Source: an uncultured Bacteroidales bacterium (GTDB taxonomy: Bacteria; Bacteroidota; Bacteroidia; Bacteroidales; Muribaculaceae). From it: DNA of 35,083 bases. A program made the position numbers and the translations under genes. The stretch covers positions 1 through 35,083 of the forward strand of contig CANSGE010000002.1 of NCBI GenBank assembly GCA_947646295.1, read 5' to 3'. Positions 7,531 to 17,535 of this stretch are shown here, piece after piece. Position 1 is the stretch's first letter, and each line of letters starts with the position of its first letter. The notes beneath the pieces were generated by a model, which was not told the origin of the DNA, searched no databases, and worked only from the letters and a program-made list of their open reading frames with translations.

Positions 7531-10500
7531 TTACACTTTGGTGTAGTCGGATGGCTGGTTACCGAAGAATTTCTTGAAGCTCGTAGAGAAGTAGGATGGA
7601 GTGCCATAGCCTACCATGGCGCTCACTTCGGCCACGGTGTAGCGGCCGGATTTGAGCAGCTCCAGAGCACGGTTCATGCGGATACGACGGATAAATTCGT
7701 TGGCCGATTCGCCGGTGAGAGCTTTGAGCTTGAGGTGCAGGTTGCTGCGGCTCATGAGCATCTCGCGGGCAAAAGCGTCGGTTGTAAACTCGGAATCGTC
7801 GAGATGCGCCTCGACGGTCTTGAGCGCTCCGGCGAGAAATTCTTCGTCGAGCGGATTCATCGACATCTTGGCCGGCTCAAGGTCGGGCGTATCCGTATAG
7901 TAGCGGATAGCGCTGGCACGGGTGCGGAAGCGGTTGGCTATCTTGGCGCGCAGCAGCGACATAGAGAATGGCTTGGGCAGATAGTCGTCGGCACCAACTT
8001 TCATGGCGTCGAGCTGATCGCGCACATCGGATTTGGCCGAGAGCATCATCACGGGGATGTGTGAGGTGCGGATATTGCGCTTGATGGCGCGGCACAGCTG
8101 GAGACCATCGGTGCGCGGCATCATTACGTCGGTGATGATCATGTCGGGAGCTTCATCATCGAGCATCTTGAGGGCTTCCTCGCCGTCGCGGGCCATGATG
8201 ATGCGGTAATCGGCCGCAAGAGCCTCGCGCATGTATTTGAGTATGGTGTCGTTGTCGTCGACGAGCATGATTGTACGCCGGTCGCCGCCTTCGGCCGACT
8301 CGGGGGCTGTCTCGTCAGCAGTGGCGGTATCCGACTCGGGGATGTACTGCACGGCGGTGGCTGCCGGAACGGCATCGCCATCAGCCGCACGCTCTCCCGG
8401 GGCGTAGGCGTCGATGGATACCGGGAGGGTGATGGTGAATGCCGTGCCCTGATCCGGGGCGCTCTCCACGGAGATAGTGCCGTGATGTAGTGTGACGAGG
8501 CGCTGTACAAGCGACAGGCCGATACCGCTGCCGTAGCTGTTTTCGTCGACCTTGTAGAAGCGGTCGAAGATATGCGGCAGCTTGGCCGGATCGATACCGT
8601 AACCGGTATCGCTTACCTTGATAATGAGCGATTTGCCATCGTCGGAAAGCGACGATGAGAGCTTCACGGAGCGACCGTCGGGGGTATGCTTGAAGGCATT
8701 GGAGAGGAGATTGCCGAGGATTATCGACATGTATGTGGGGTCAAGCGGGAGCTTCCCGTCGCCTACGGTCGAATCGATGCGGCAGTCGATGTTGCTGTGC
8801 TGCGCCTTGGAGCGGTAATTGGCCAGCTCGCAGGCGAGCATTTCGTTGACGTCCACCGGGCGCACGCGCAGGCGGAACATGCCGTTCTCAGCACGCTGAT
8901 AGTCAAGTATCTGATTGATGATATTGAGGATACGCATCGTATTGTTGCGTATGGTCTGGAGCTTGTCGAGCACCTTGGGCTCGGAGCGTTTCTGCTCGAT
9001 AAGCTCCGTGACCGGGAGCAGGATGAGTGTGAGCGGCGTGCGGAGCTCATGCGACATATTGACGAAGAAGTTGACTTTCATGTCGTTGAGTTCCTGGCGG
9101 CGTTCGTAGTCGCGCTTTTCAAAGTCGCGTTTCTGCTCGCGGAGGCGACGGAGGGTGAAACGCCGGAGCAACATCCACACAGCGAATGCTATGATGAGGA
9201 TACCGATGAGCTGCGCCCACCATTGCTGATACCAATAGGGCATGACGCGTACCTCGATGGAACTAACCGGACTCCATACGCCGTCGCTGTTGGCCGACTG
9301 CACATCGAAGCGGTATGTGCCGGGGCTGAGGTCGCGGTAGGTGGCGGAGTGCTCGGCGCCTACCTCTATCCAAGTATTGTCGACGCCTTCGAGGCGGTAA
9401 CGGAAGTGTTCGCTGCCGTCGGTATGATAGTTGAATGCAGTAAAATCAAAGGTTATCATCGACTGGCCGGGCTGAAGTACGACCTTTGTGCCGGTTTCGA
9501 GGGTATTGCGCAGGATGTGGGTATCGTCGCCGGGCGCTACCGGCACTCCGAACAGGCGGATGCCATTGATGAGCGGCGCCGCCGATATGGTGTCGGACAT
9601 GATGTCGCCGGGACGGAAGGTGACAATGCCCCCCACCCCGCCGAAATATAGGCGCGAGCCATCGCCTACGGATGCAATAGCCTTGGCATTAAACTGGCGG
9701 ACGCCGAGGAAATCGGACGCTCCGTAATTATGGAAAGTGCTGTCGGCTGGATTGTATTGCGACAGTCCGAGGCTTGTGCTGATCCAGAGGCGGCCGCTGT
9801 CGTCGGCTATGGCGCCGAGTACGACATTGTTGGGGAGACCCTCAGCCACAGTGAAGTGGCGCACATGCTTGAGAGAAGCGTCGGCCACGTACAGCCCCTG
9901 ACGGGTGGAGATGTAGAAATCGCCGGTGAGAGGATATTCGTAAATGTTGTTGACATATATACGCGCGAGTGCCGAAATATCTTTGGGGAGGTCGAGCGGC
10001 CGCACCGTCGCACCATCCTCGGCACAGATTGCAAATCCGGATTCGCCTGAGAGCCAGAGGCGTCCGTGCGAGTCGCGGTATATCTCGGTGATATTCTCGA
10101 GCGGAGCTGCCACGGGCTCGGCTGTATTGGATGCGGGGGAGTAGAGATATAGTCCGTCGAGCGTGCCGAGCCATAGGTGCCCGTCCTGAGCAGGCAGAAT
10201 CGCATAGAGCTTGGCCGGCCCGGGAAGCTCACGAAGCAGTCGGCGCGACTGGAGATCGAACACTGACAGGCCGCCGAGATGCGCTCCCACGTACAGTCGC
10301 CGGGCCTCACGGTCGACGTATACGGCCTTGACATCGGCGGAACGGAGGCCATCGGAACGTGTGATGTAAGAGAATGTCTCGTCGGCTGTATTGTATATGT
10401 TGAGGCCGCCTGCATTGGTGCCTATATAAATGTAATCGTCTGAGGGGACGATACATGAAACGACGTTGTCGTTGAGCGGAGGCATGCCTATGTTGCGGAA

Positions 10501-11508
10501 ACGGTTGCGCAACGGATGGTAATAGTTGATACCGCCGTACCACGTACCGATCCACATGCCGCCACTGCGGTCGGCGAAGATACTGCGCACGGAAGCATGT
10601 GAGAGGGGCGCGGCTCCGGCCGCACGCGGAGAGGCTGTGGCCGTGAACGTGCGCAGATCGCCCGTAGCGGGATTGTACACCGACAGGCCGTCGACGGTAC
10701 CTACCCAGAGACGATAGCCATGGTCAATCTCGAGCGAACGCACAAAGGGCGAACAGATACGGATGCCATCCGCCCCATCGAAACGCTCTGTGCGTCCTGT
10801 AGCCGTGGAGTGGCGCCATACACCGGCACCCTCGGTAGCTATCCAAAGGGTATCATCATCGGTGAGAAAGGCATTGACCGGGGCTGCGAATCCGGCCAGG
10901 GCTACCGGATGCTGATCGCCCGGCTTAATAGCATACGCGCCCGCTGGCGTACCTATATAATATGTGTCGCCTATCACGGCGAGAGCATTCACACTGCAGT
11001 CCTTGACCAATGTGGTGAAGTTACGCGAGGGAATATCGAAAATGTATACTCCACGGCCAGAGCCTACAAGCAGGCGGGTGGAGTCGATTGGCTCAACGGC
11101 ATTGAATTCAGAATTGTCGCCGGCAGGCAGAGAATTCGGCTCAAATGTATCGAGGAGACGATCGTAACGTGTGAGACTGCTGTGGGAGAGAATCCACAGA
11201 TTGCCGGCGCGGTCGGTGACCACCCGCTTGATGACATTGTCGGGGAGTGTGCCGGCGCGTCCTCCGGCCGAACGATACACCTTGAAAGTATGGCCGTCGT
11301 ATCGGTCGAGACCATCATGTGTGGCGATCCAGATATATCCGAGAGAGTCCTGGGTGATGGAGGGGACCGTGGTGTGCGAAAGTCCTTCATCGATGCCTAT
11401 GTGCCGGAATGACACCCATGGCTCAGCCGCATTCATCGCCGCGGAGAAGCAGGACAGCACCACTGCAAAGAGTACAAATATGATAGAGGATTTAAGTCTC
11501 ATGGTCAT
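7531..11508 (-). CDS. Hybrid two-component system sensor/regulator (HTCS)
   Basis: A single 1325-aa protein combining a periplasmic sensor, histidine kinase, receiver and DNA-binding domain. Order: signal peptide (about 1-28); two seven-bladed-propeller-like sets of Reg_prop repeats (LWIATHDGLDRYDG-type motifs, about 30-640); a Y_Y_Y domain (about 670-755, FRYRLEGVDNTW); a membrane helix (about 765-784); HisKA with His820 in MSHELRTPL; HATPase_c (NLLSNAFKHT, DTGYGIDPAKL, GSGIGLSLV); a receiver with acidic pair Asp1084/1085, phospho-acceptor Asp1127 and Lys1179; and a C-terminal AraC-type HTH (about 1225-1325). In characterised HTCS systems the propeller binds an oligosaccharide product of its own PUL. 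It is divergent from the lyase 1-SusCD operon and upstream of the GH88 gene, so it probably controls both arms. An internal ATG at codon 3 is an equally possible start. Confidence 0.95.
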   Translation of the reverse strand: MTMRLKSSIIFVLFAVVLSCFSAAMNAAEPWVSFRHIGIDEGLSHTTVPSITQDSLGYIWIATHDGLDRYDGHTFKVYRSAGGRAGTLPDNVIKRVVTDRAGNLWILSHSSLTRYDRLLDTFEPNSLPAGDNSEFNAVEPIDSTRLLVGSGRGVYIFDIPSRNFTTLVKDCSVNALAVIGDTYYIGTPAGAYAIKPGDQHPVALAGFAAPVNAFLTDDDTLWIATEGAGVWRHSTATGRTERFDGADGIRICSPFVRSLEIDHGYRLWVGTVDGLSVYNPATGDLRTFTATASPRAAGAAPLSHASVRSIFADRSGGMWIGTWYGGINYYHPLRNRFRNIGMPPLNDNVVSCIVPSDDYIYIGTNAGGLNIYNTADETFSYITRSDGLRSADVKAVYVDREARRLYVGAHLGGLSVFDLQSRRLLRELPGPAKLYAILPAQDGHLWLGTLDGLYLYSPASNTAEPVAAPLENITEIYRDSHGRLWLSGESGFAICAEDGATVRPLDLPKDISALARIYVNNIYEYPLTGDFYISTRQGLYVADASLKHVRHFTVAEGLPNNVVLGAIADDSGRLWISTSLGLSQYNPADSTFHNYGASDFLGVRQFNAKAIASVGDGSRLYFGGVGGIVTFRPGDIMSDTISAAPLINGIRLFGVPVAPGDDTHILRNTLETGTKVVLQPGQSMITFDFTAFNYHTDGSEHFRYRLEGVDNTWIEVGAEHSATYRDLSPGTYRFDVQSANSDGVWSPVSSIEVRVMPYWYQQWWAQLIGILIIAFAVWMLLRRFTLRRLREQKRDFEKRDYERRQELNDMKVNFFVNMSHELRTPLTLILLPVTELIEQKRSEPKVLDKLQTIRNNTMRILNIINQILDYQRAENGMFRLRVRPVDVNEMLACELANYRSKAQHSNIDCRIDSTVGDGKLPLDPTYMSIILGNLLSNAFKHTPDGRSVKLSSSLSDDGKSLIIKVSDTGYGIDPAKLPHIFDRFYKVDENSYGSGIGLSLVQRLVTLHHGTISVESAPDQGTAFTITLPVSIDAYAPGERAADGDAVPAATAVQYIPESDTATADETAPESAEGGDRRTIMLVDDNDTILKYMREALAADYRIIMARDGEEALKMLDDEAPDMIITDVMMPRTDGLQLCRAIKRNIRTSHIPVMMLSAKSDVRDQLDAMKVGADDYLPKPFSMSLLRAKIANRFRTRASAIRYYTDTPDLEPAKMSMNPLDEEFLAGALKTVEAHLDDSEFTTDAFAREMLMSRSNLHLKLKALTGESANEFIRRIRMNRALELLKSGRYTVAEVSAMVGYGTPSYFSTSFKKFFGNQPSDYTKV

Positions 11509-11529
11509 TCAGATGGGATGTGTATGCTG

Positions 11530-11537
11530 CAAAGATA
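11530..11537 (-). promoter_or_regulatory. -7 promoter element of the regulator gene
   Basis: The minus strand reads TATCTTTG (TAnnTTTG), about 22 nt upstream of the start at 11508. No good TTTG -33 box is seen, in keeping with weak basal expression. Confidence 0.55.
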
Positions 11538-11600
11538 ATTAATATTCCTTAAAAATGGGGAATGACGGGGTGAGAAAGCCGATTTTTGGACAATTTTACC

Positions 11601-11654
11601 GTTTTATTACACAATATTATAAGAATTTCTTCGCTAATTCAATGATAATAAAAC
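11601..11654. promoter_or_regulatory. 9-bp inverted repeat in the divergent promoter region
   Basis: GTTTTATTA (11601-11609) and TAATAAAAC (11646-11654) are perfect inverted complements 36 bp apart, placed between the regulator promoter and the lyase 1 promoters. The region is AT-rich, so a chance match is possible. It is a candidate operator for the divergent units. Confidence 0.25.
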
Positions 11655-11685
11655 ATGTGAAGACCGGAAGTCAGAGATTGGTACT

Positions 11686-11719
11686 TAACTTTGCAAACAC
11701 AATTTTAGAGATAACTTTG
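11686..11719 (+). promoter_or_regulatory. Overlapping tandem promoters of the lyase 1-SusCD operon
   Basis: Two perfect -7 elements TAACTTTG lie at 11686-11693 and 11712-11719, 26 bp apart, each within TAACTTTGCAA. The TTTG of the first (11690-11693) sits 18 bp before the second and can act as its -33 element. The downstream promoter would give a leader of under about 10 nt before the ATG at 11734; the upstream one about 30-35 nt. Confidence 0.6.
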
Positions 11720-11733
11720 CAATTAACTACTGA

Positions 11734-14331
11734 ATGAATAGCCTTAAACTAATTACACTTGCCAGTGTATGTGTGAGTACTTGCCCGAACATCGTATCGG
11801 CGCAGGCCAATCTGCATATTGATGCCGTGAGCATGATGCACGAATCCCGCGAGACAGTACAACCCGCCTCGGGCAGCAGCACGGGTGACCGCTTTGTGTC
11901 GCTGCAATGGCCGCTCCCTGAAGAATTCCGCCAGATAGGCGCCCCGATGGACGGCTTCGAGAAAGAGCATCCCGCGCCCGACAAGACCAAGCTGAGATAT
12001 AAGGTACGGTTCGGCACCAATCCGGATCTTGCCGCGCCGTCCACCACGCGCGTGACTCTCTGGCCATTCTACAACGCTCACGAAATCACCGAGCCGGGCA
12101 CCTGGTATTGGCAATATGCATATACCGATGCGACAGGCCGCGACGAATGGAGCGAGGTATATTCATTCACCGTGGAGAAATCAGACAATCGCTACGCGCC
12201 GCCCTCGTTCGGCGAATTTATCTCGAAACTGCCCGCAAGCCACCCGCGCATCCTCACCGATGAAGCCCACCGCGACGCACTCATCGCCAATTCGCAGGGC
12301 AAAGCCGAGCGTCAATGGTACATCGAAGGGGCTGACAAGGTGCTCACCGTGCCGATGAAGACGCTCGACAACATCCCCACCGAGCATCTTGCCAATCTGT
12401 CAAACCAGATGCAGGTCAATTCATTCCTCACCCGCGAAAGCCGCAAGGTGATCGACGGCGAAGAGCGCAACATCGAGCTGCTCACCCGCGCATACGTGCT
12501 CACCGGCGAACGTAAATACGCCGACGAGGCACTCGCCCGCGTGCTGACCATGACACAATGGAACAACAATCCGCACGTGAAAGGCGACTTCAACGACGCC
12601 ACGCTGCTCTCAGTAAGCACGCTCGCCTATGATACTTTCCACGCCATGCTCACCGACGCCCAGAAAAAGACGCTGCTCAATACAATCAGCGACAAGCTGG
12701 GACATATGTACGCACATTACAACAATTACCTTGAGAATCATATCGCCGAAAACCATATCTGGCAGATGACTCTGCGCATCGCCACCTATGCGGCCCTTGC
12801 CACCTACGGCGAACTGCCCGAAAGCACTCTCTACGCCGACTATCTATATAATGTGTGGATAGCCCGCTTCCCCGGCCTCAACTCCGACGGTGCATGGCAC
12901 AACGGCGACTCGTATTATACCGTAAATACCCGCACACTCGTGGAACTGCCCTATATCATGGGACGCATCTCGGGTTTCAATTATTTCAGCGACCCGTGGT
13001 ACAACCGCAATGTGCTCTACGCCATCTATCAGCAGCCTCCCTTCTCAAAATCGGGCGGCAACGGCTCATCCCACCTCAAAGTGAAACGTCCGCTGCCGGT
13101 GCGTGTGGGTCAACTCGACGCTCTCGCCCGCATCTTGGACGATACTTATGCGGCCGATTACGTGCGCATCACCCAGGCTCAGGAACCTGAGATACTGAAG
13201 CGCACCCTCGGCGCCAAAGCCGGCGACCTGACATGGACTCGCCTGCAACTTGCCGCAGAACTGCCCCAAGGCGCCGGCCTTGCTGACCTGCCTGCCGGAC
13301 ATGTGTTCCCGCAGTCGGGCCTGGCTTCTTTCAACACCTCTCTGGGCGATACGCGCCACAATGCGATGTGGACATTCCGCAGCAGTCCCTACGGCTCGAC
13401 ATCCCACGCTCTGGCCAATCAGAACGCATTCAATACATTCTATGGCGGCGACCCGCTCTTCTACAGCAGCGGCCACCACATCGAATTCACCGACCTGCAC
13501 TCTATGACGAGCCACCGCGCCACCCGTGCCCACAATACCATATTGGTGGACGGTATGGGCCAGTGCATCGGTACGGAGGGATACGGTTGGATTCCACGCT
13601 CGTACACAGGCGAGGAAATAGGCTATGTGCTGGGCGATGCCTCAAATGCTTACGGAAAAGTGATATCTCCGCTGTGGATCGACCGCGGACGTCTCTCCGA
13701 CGTGGATTACACACCCGAAAACGGCTGGGATGAGAATCATCTCGTGAAATATCGCCGCCATATGGTGAATCTCGGCACGAGCGGGCTGCTGCTCATCTAT
13801 GACGAGCTGGAAGCTGACCGCCCCGTGGAATGGAGCTATCTGCTTCATACCGTGGAGCGACCCATGCAACTTGGCCGGGACGGCAGCCGCCTCCATGTGA
13901 CCGCGACAAACAGCACCGGCGCATCCGATGCGTGGCTCATAGGCTCGGGAAAGCTCTCCACTGACACCACCTCGCAATTCTTCAAACCGGCTGTCAACTG
14001 GCTCGTGCGCGAAGCCGACGGCACTTTCAAGCCGCTCCCCAACCACTGGCACTTCAAAGCCCGCAGCGAGAAGAGCCGCGGATACCGCTTCGCCACACTG
14101 ATCGACACCCATGACAAAGGTACGGCCGCACGTATCCCTGTGGACTCCGACGGCGCAGTGCGCTTCGGGGAGTGGACCGTGAGCGTGACCCTCGACCCTG
14201 AGGCAGCCCCGGCTTTCACCGCATCGCACCCCTCCGGCGCACGCATCGAATATCACGGCGAGGAAACACGTATCATCGACGGCGGCAAGGAATCGGTGCT
14301 CGTCGACGAGATACCCGAGCTGGAAATATAG
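11734..14331 (+). CDS. Heparinase II/III-like polysaccharide lyase 1
   Basis: An 865-aa secreted protein. Signal peptide (about 1-24, NIVSA); a fibronectin-III-like N-terminal domain (about 25-150) ending GTWYWQYAYTD...WSEVYSFTV; an alpha-helical toroid (about 160-480, DUF4962-like) with ENHIAENHIWQ (His336, His341) and DGAWHNGDSYY (His389, Tyr394/395); and a C-terminal beta-sandwich with STSHALANQNAF (His558) and SSGHH (581-582), then RAHNTILVDGMGQ. These are the positions where heparinase II-type lyases carry their catalytic Tyr and His residues, though exact residue matching is inference. Lyases of this group cleave uronate-containing glycans by beta-elimination. It is the first gene of the operon with SusC 32 nt downstream. 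The PL family (PL21, PL33 or another) and substrate cannot be fixed by reading. It is a close paralogue of lyase 2. Confidence 0.88.
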   Translation: MNSLKLITLASVCVSTCPNIVSAQANLHIDAVSMMHESRETVQPASGSSTGDRFVSLQWPLPEEFRQIGAPMDGFEKEHPAPDKTKLRYKVRFGTNPDLAAPSTTRVTLWPFYNAHEITEPGTWYWQYAYTDATGRDEWSEVYSFTVEKSDNRYAPPSFGEFISKLPASHPRILTDEAHRDALIANSQGKAERQWYIEGADKVLTVPMKTLDNIPTEHLANLSNQMQVNSFLTRESRKVIDGEERNIELLTRAYVLTGERKYADEALARVLTMTQWNNNPHVKGDFNDATLLSVSTLAYDTFHAMLTDAQKKTLLNTISDKLGHMYAHYNNYLENHIAENHIWQMTLRIATYAALATYGELPESTLYADYLYNVWIARFPGLNSDGAWHNGDSYYTVNTRTLVELPYIMGRISGFNYFSDPWYNRNVLYAIYQQPPFSKSGGNGSSHLKVKRPLPVRVGQLDALARILDDTYAADYVRITQAQEPEILKRTLGAKAGDLTWTRLQLAAELPQGAGLADLPAGHVFPQSGLASFNTSLGDTRHNAMWTFRSSPYGSTSHALANQNAFNTFYGGDPLFYSSGHHIEFTDLHSMTSHRATRAHNTILVDGMGQCIGTEGYGWIPRSYTGEEIGYVLGDASNAYGKVISPLWIDRGRLSDVDYTPENGWDENHLVKYRRHMVNLGTSGLLLIYDELEADRPVEWSYLLHTVERPMQLGRDGSRLHVTATNSTGASDAWLIGSGKLSTDTTSQFFKPAVNWLVREADGTFKPLPNHWHFKARSEKSRGYRFATLIDTHDKGTAARIPVDSDGAVRFGEWTVSVTLDPEAAPAFTASHPSGARIEYHGEETRIIDGGKESVLVDEIPELEI

Positions 14332-14363
14332 TAGAAATAAAATTTACACAAATAAACCATACC

Positions 14364-17300
14364 ATGAAGACAATAGTCTCGATAATTCTTTTTATTATAT
14401 GTATGCTTGCCCCGCCACAGGCGGCCTGCTTCAAGGTCTCGGGTGTCGTGAAAGACAACGAAGGCCTTGAAGTAATCGGCGGCAGCGTGACCATCAAGGG
14501 GGCGACGCAATCAGGCGTCATCACCGATATTGACGGTAAATATACCATCGAGGTGCCCTCGGCACAGAAATCCGTGCTCGTCTTCTCATCTGTGGGCATG
14601 ATGCCTGTGGAGGTGAAAGTCGATGGCAAATCGACAATCGATGTGACTCTTCAACCCAACAATCAGGTGCTGAATGAAGTGGTAGTGGTGGGCTACGGCA
14701 CCACACGCCGCAGCGACCTTACCGGCTCAGTGGTCTCCGTCAAGGCCAAAGACCTTGAGACAACACCCACCTCCGACCCTCTGCAGGCACTCGCGGGTAA
14801 AGCCGCAGGCGTGCAGATCACGCAGGACGACGGCGAACCCGGCGCCTCGATATCAGTGCGCGTGCGTGGCGGTATCTCTATCACTCAGAGCAACGAACCG
14901 CTCTACATCATCGACGGCTTCCCCTCCGAAGACGGTCTGGCAGGTATATCTCCCTCGGAAATCGAGACCATCGACGTACTGAAGGATGCCTCGGCCACAG
15001 CCATCTACGGTGCCCGCGGCGCCAACGGCGTCGTAGTGGTCACCACCAAGAAGGGCGCCGACTCTGATGCGACTCTTCAGGTGACTTTCGATGCTTACGC
15101 AGGCTTCCGCAAGGTATCGCGCAAGCTCGATGTACTCGACGTGCAGGAATTCCTCCTGCTCGACTACGAGCGCTCGCTGGCATTCAACGGCCAGAGCGGC
15201 GTGCTCGGATTCCAGAACCGCTACGGCTCATTCGCCGAGATCGCCACCAACTACGCCAACCGTCCCGGCATCGACTGGCAGAAGGAAGCCCTCGGGCGCA
15301 CCGCCTCCACCCAAAACTATCACGTAGGTATCACCGGCGGCGGCAAAGACCTGAAATACAATTTCAACTACAATTACAGCAAAGACCAGGGCGCTATGAT
15401 ATTGAGCGGTACCGACAAGCATACGGTATCATTGGGCGTACAGCAGAACAACCGCAAATGGCTCTCCCTCAACGTCAAGGCCACCTATACCGAACAGCGT
15501 ACATGGGGTATGGGCACATCTGACCAGAGCACCCGCTTCAACAAGATGGAGCACATACTGCAATATCGCCCCACCGCCGGCATCTACGGCGATGACAACA
15601 GCCTGCTCACCGGCAACGATATGCTCGAAGATGACGATCAGAACCCCATGCAGAGCCCTATCATCTCGGCTAACGAGGAAGAACGCGAACGCGTGACCCG
15701 CAATATCCTCATCAATGGCGGCGTGACCATCACGTTCAACAAGTATTTCACGTTCCGCAACAGCACCGGCTACCGCTACCAGATGGACCGCCGCGACGAG
15801 TTCTATGGCGAAAAATCCGTGATAGGCAAGCGCTCGAGCATCCAGAGCATCACGCAATACAGCGAAAGCTCCCAATTCCAGACCTCCAACGTGCTCACCT
15901 ACAACAACCGCCACAAATATCACAAACTGATAGTGATGCTCGGTCAGGAATGGGTGGACAACCGCGCCCGCTGGATGCGTGCCCTCGTGAAGAATTACCC
16001 CAACAACGATATCGGCTCCGCCGACGCTTCTCTGGGCACACCGGAGTCGGTGACATCAAATGTCAACTATGACAATAAGATACTCTCATTCTTCGGCCGC
16101 GTGAATTACAGCATCGGCGACAAATACCTCTTTACAGCTACAATGCGTGCCGACGGCTCGTCGAAATTCAGCAAACGCAACAAATGGGGCTACTTCCCCT
16201 CTGTATCGGCTGCCTGGCGCATCGGTCAGGAGGAAATCATAGAGCGCCTGGGCGTGTTCAGCGACCTGAAACTTCGCGCTGGTTACGGTCTGGCCGGCAA
16301 CAACCGCGTGGGCAGCTACCGTTCGCTCGATATTCTCACCTCAGCCGGATATCCCTCGGGCGACAACTGGCTCCCCGGCTACGCACCCTATGCCATCCCC
16401 GACGAAAACCTCAAATGGGAATCCAACGCGACTCTCAACGTAGGCCTCGATATGGGCTTCTTCAACCAGCGCCTTACCATCGCTCCGGAATTCTTCTACA
16501 ACCGCTCGTCGAACCTGCTGCTGAACTCCCGCGTGCCTACTTCATCGGGCTTCAAGAATATGCTCCGCAATGTGGGCCGCACCTCCAACCGCGGTCTTGA
16601 CCTGGCGATCAGCTCCACCAATATCGTGACTCGCGACTTCCAGTGGACCACCAACCTCAACTTCTCGGTGTACCGCAACCGCATCGAACAGCTCTCGGGC
16701 GAAGATTACTTCCTCGAAGAAGCCGCATTCGGCTACAACGACAAGACTCATATCATCGCCGTGGGCGGCCCCGTGGGTCAATTCTACGGATACCGCACGG
16801 TGGGTCTTTATCAGGTGGAAGACTTCAACTATGACCCTGCCACCAAGACCTACACTCTCAAAGATGACCAGCCGGTACCTCAATACAATACCGGCGTGCA
16901 GCCCGGTTACTGGAAATTCGAGGATACGGACGGCAACGGCGTGATCGACGAAAATGACAAGACTGTCATCGGCAATGCCAACCCGACCTTCTTCGGCGGC
17001 TTCACCAACACGTTCAACTGGCGTAATTTCGACGCATCCGTATTCTTCACGTTCAGCGTCGGAGGCAAGGTGCTCAATGCCACGAAGCTCACCAATTCAC
17101 AGGCCGGCAAGACCAACTACAACGTACTTGCCGTGATGGACAGCTCCAACCGCTGGATGACCATCGACGCCGCCGGCAACACCGTGACCGACCCCGCGAC
17201 TCTCGCAGCAATGAACGCCGGCAAGACCACCGCATCCATCTACGATACCGAGCAGGGTGACACATACATCCACTCATGGGCTGTGGAAGACGCCTCATAT

Positions 17301-17534
17301 CTGCGACTCAGCAATCTCACGGTAGGCTATACCATCCCCCGTAACATCCTGCGCAAAATCGCGATTGAAAAACTCCGCTTCTATTTCACGGCATCCAATC
17401 TCTTCGTGGTCACCGGCTACTCAGGCTTCGATCCCGAAGTATCGACCAAAGGCAATAATCTCACTCCCGGCGTTGACTTCGGTGCATATCCCCGCAACCG
17501 CTCATACGTATTCGGCTTAAATCTCTCATTCTGA
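14364..17534 (+). CDS. SusC-like TonB-dependent outer-membrane transporter
   Basis: A 1056-aa SusC-family importer of oligosaccharides. After the signal peptide comes a carboxypeptidase-D-like beta domain (about 24-105, FKVSGVVKDNEGLEVIGGSVTIKG, ITDIDGKYTI), the TonB-box region LNEVVVVGYG, a plug (DLTGSVVSV, LQALAGKAAGVQI, PLYIIDGFP, IETIDVLKDASATAIYGARGANGV) and a 22-strand barrel ending in NLSF with the terminal Phe typical of outer-membrane barrels. No STN domain precedes the plug, so anti-sigma signalling through this protein is unlikely, in agreement with control by the HTCS. The SusD start lies 1 nt after its stop. It takes up oligosaccharides made at the cell surface; the cargo is probably an acidic, sulfated fragment (from context). 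Confidence 0.96.
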   Translation: MKTIVSIILFIICMLAPPQAACFKVSGVVKDNEGLEVIGGSVTIKGATQSGVITDIDGKYTIEVPSAQKSVLVFSSVGMMPVEVKVDGKSTIDVTLQPNNQVLNEVVVVGYGTTRRSDLTGSVVSVKAKDLETTPTSDPLQALAGKAAGVQITQDDGEPGASISVRVRGGISITQSNEPLYIIDGFPSEDGLAGISPSEIETIDVLKDASATAIYGARGANGVVVVTTKKGADSDATLQVTFDAYAGFRKVSRKLDVLDVQEFLLLDYERSLAFNGQSGVLGFQNRYGSFAEIATNYANRPGIDWQKEALGRTASTQNYHVGITGGGKDLKYNFNYNYSKDQGAMILSGTDKHTVSLGVQQNNRKWLSLNVKATYTEQRTWGMGTSDQSTRFNKMEHILQYRPTAGIYGDDNSLLTGNDMLEDDDQNPMQSPIISANEEERERVTRNILINGGVTITFNKYFTFRNSTGYRYQMDRRDEFYGEKSVIGKRSSIQSITQYSESSQFQTSNVLTYNNRHKYHKLIVMLGQEWVDNRARWMRALVKNYPNNDIGSADASLGTPESVTSNVNYDNKILSFFGRVNYSIGDKYLFTATMRADGSSKFSKRNKWGYFPSVSAAWRIGQEEIIERLGVFSDLKLRAGYGLAGNNRVGSYRSLDILTSAGYPSGDNWLPGYAPYAIPDENLKWESNATLNVGLDMGFFNQRLTIAPEFFYNRSSNLLLNSRVPTSSGFKNMLRNVGRTSNRGLDLAISSTNIVTRDFQWTTNLNFSVYRNRIEQLSGEDYFLEEAAFGYNDKTHIIAVGGPVGQFYGYRTVGLYQVEDFNYDPATKTYTLKDDQPVPQYNTGVQPGYWKFEDTDGNGVIDENDKTVIGNANPTFFGGFTNTFNWRNFDASVFFTFSVGGKVLNATKLTNSQAGKTNYNVLAVMDSSNRWMTIDAAGNTVTDPATLAAMNAGKTTASIYDTEQGDTYIHSWAVEDASYLRLSNLTVGYTIPRNILRKIAIEKLRFYFTASNLFVVTGYSGFDPEVSTKGNNLTPGVDFGAYPRNRSYVFGLNLSF

Positions 17535-17535
17535 C

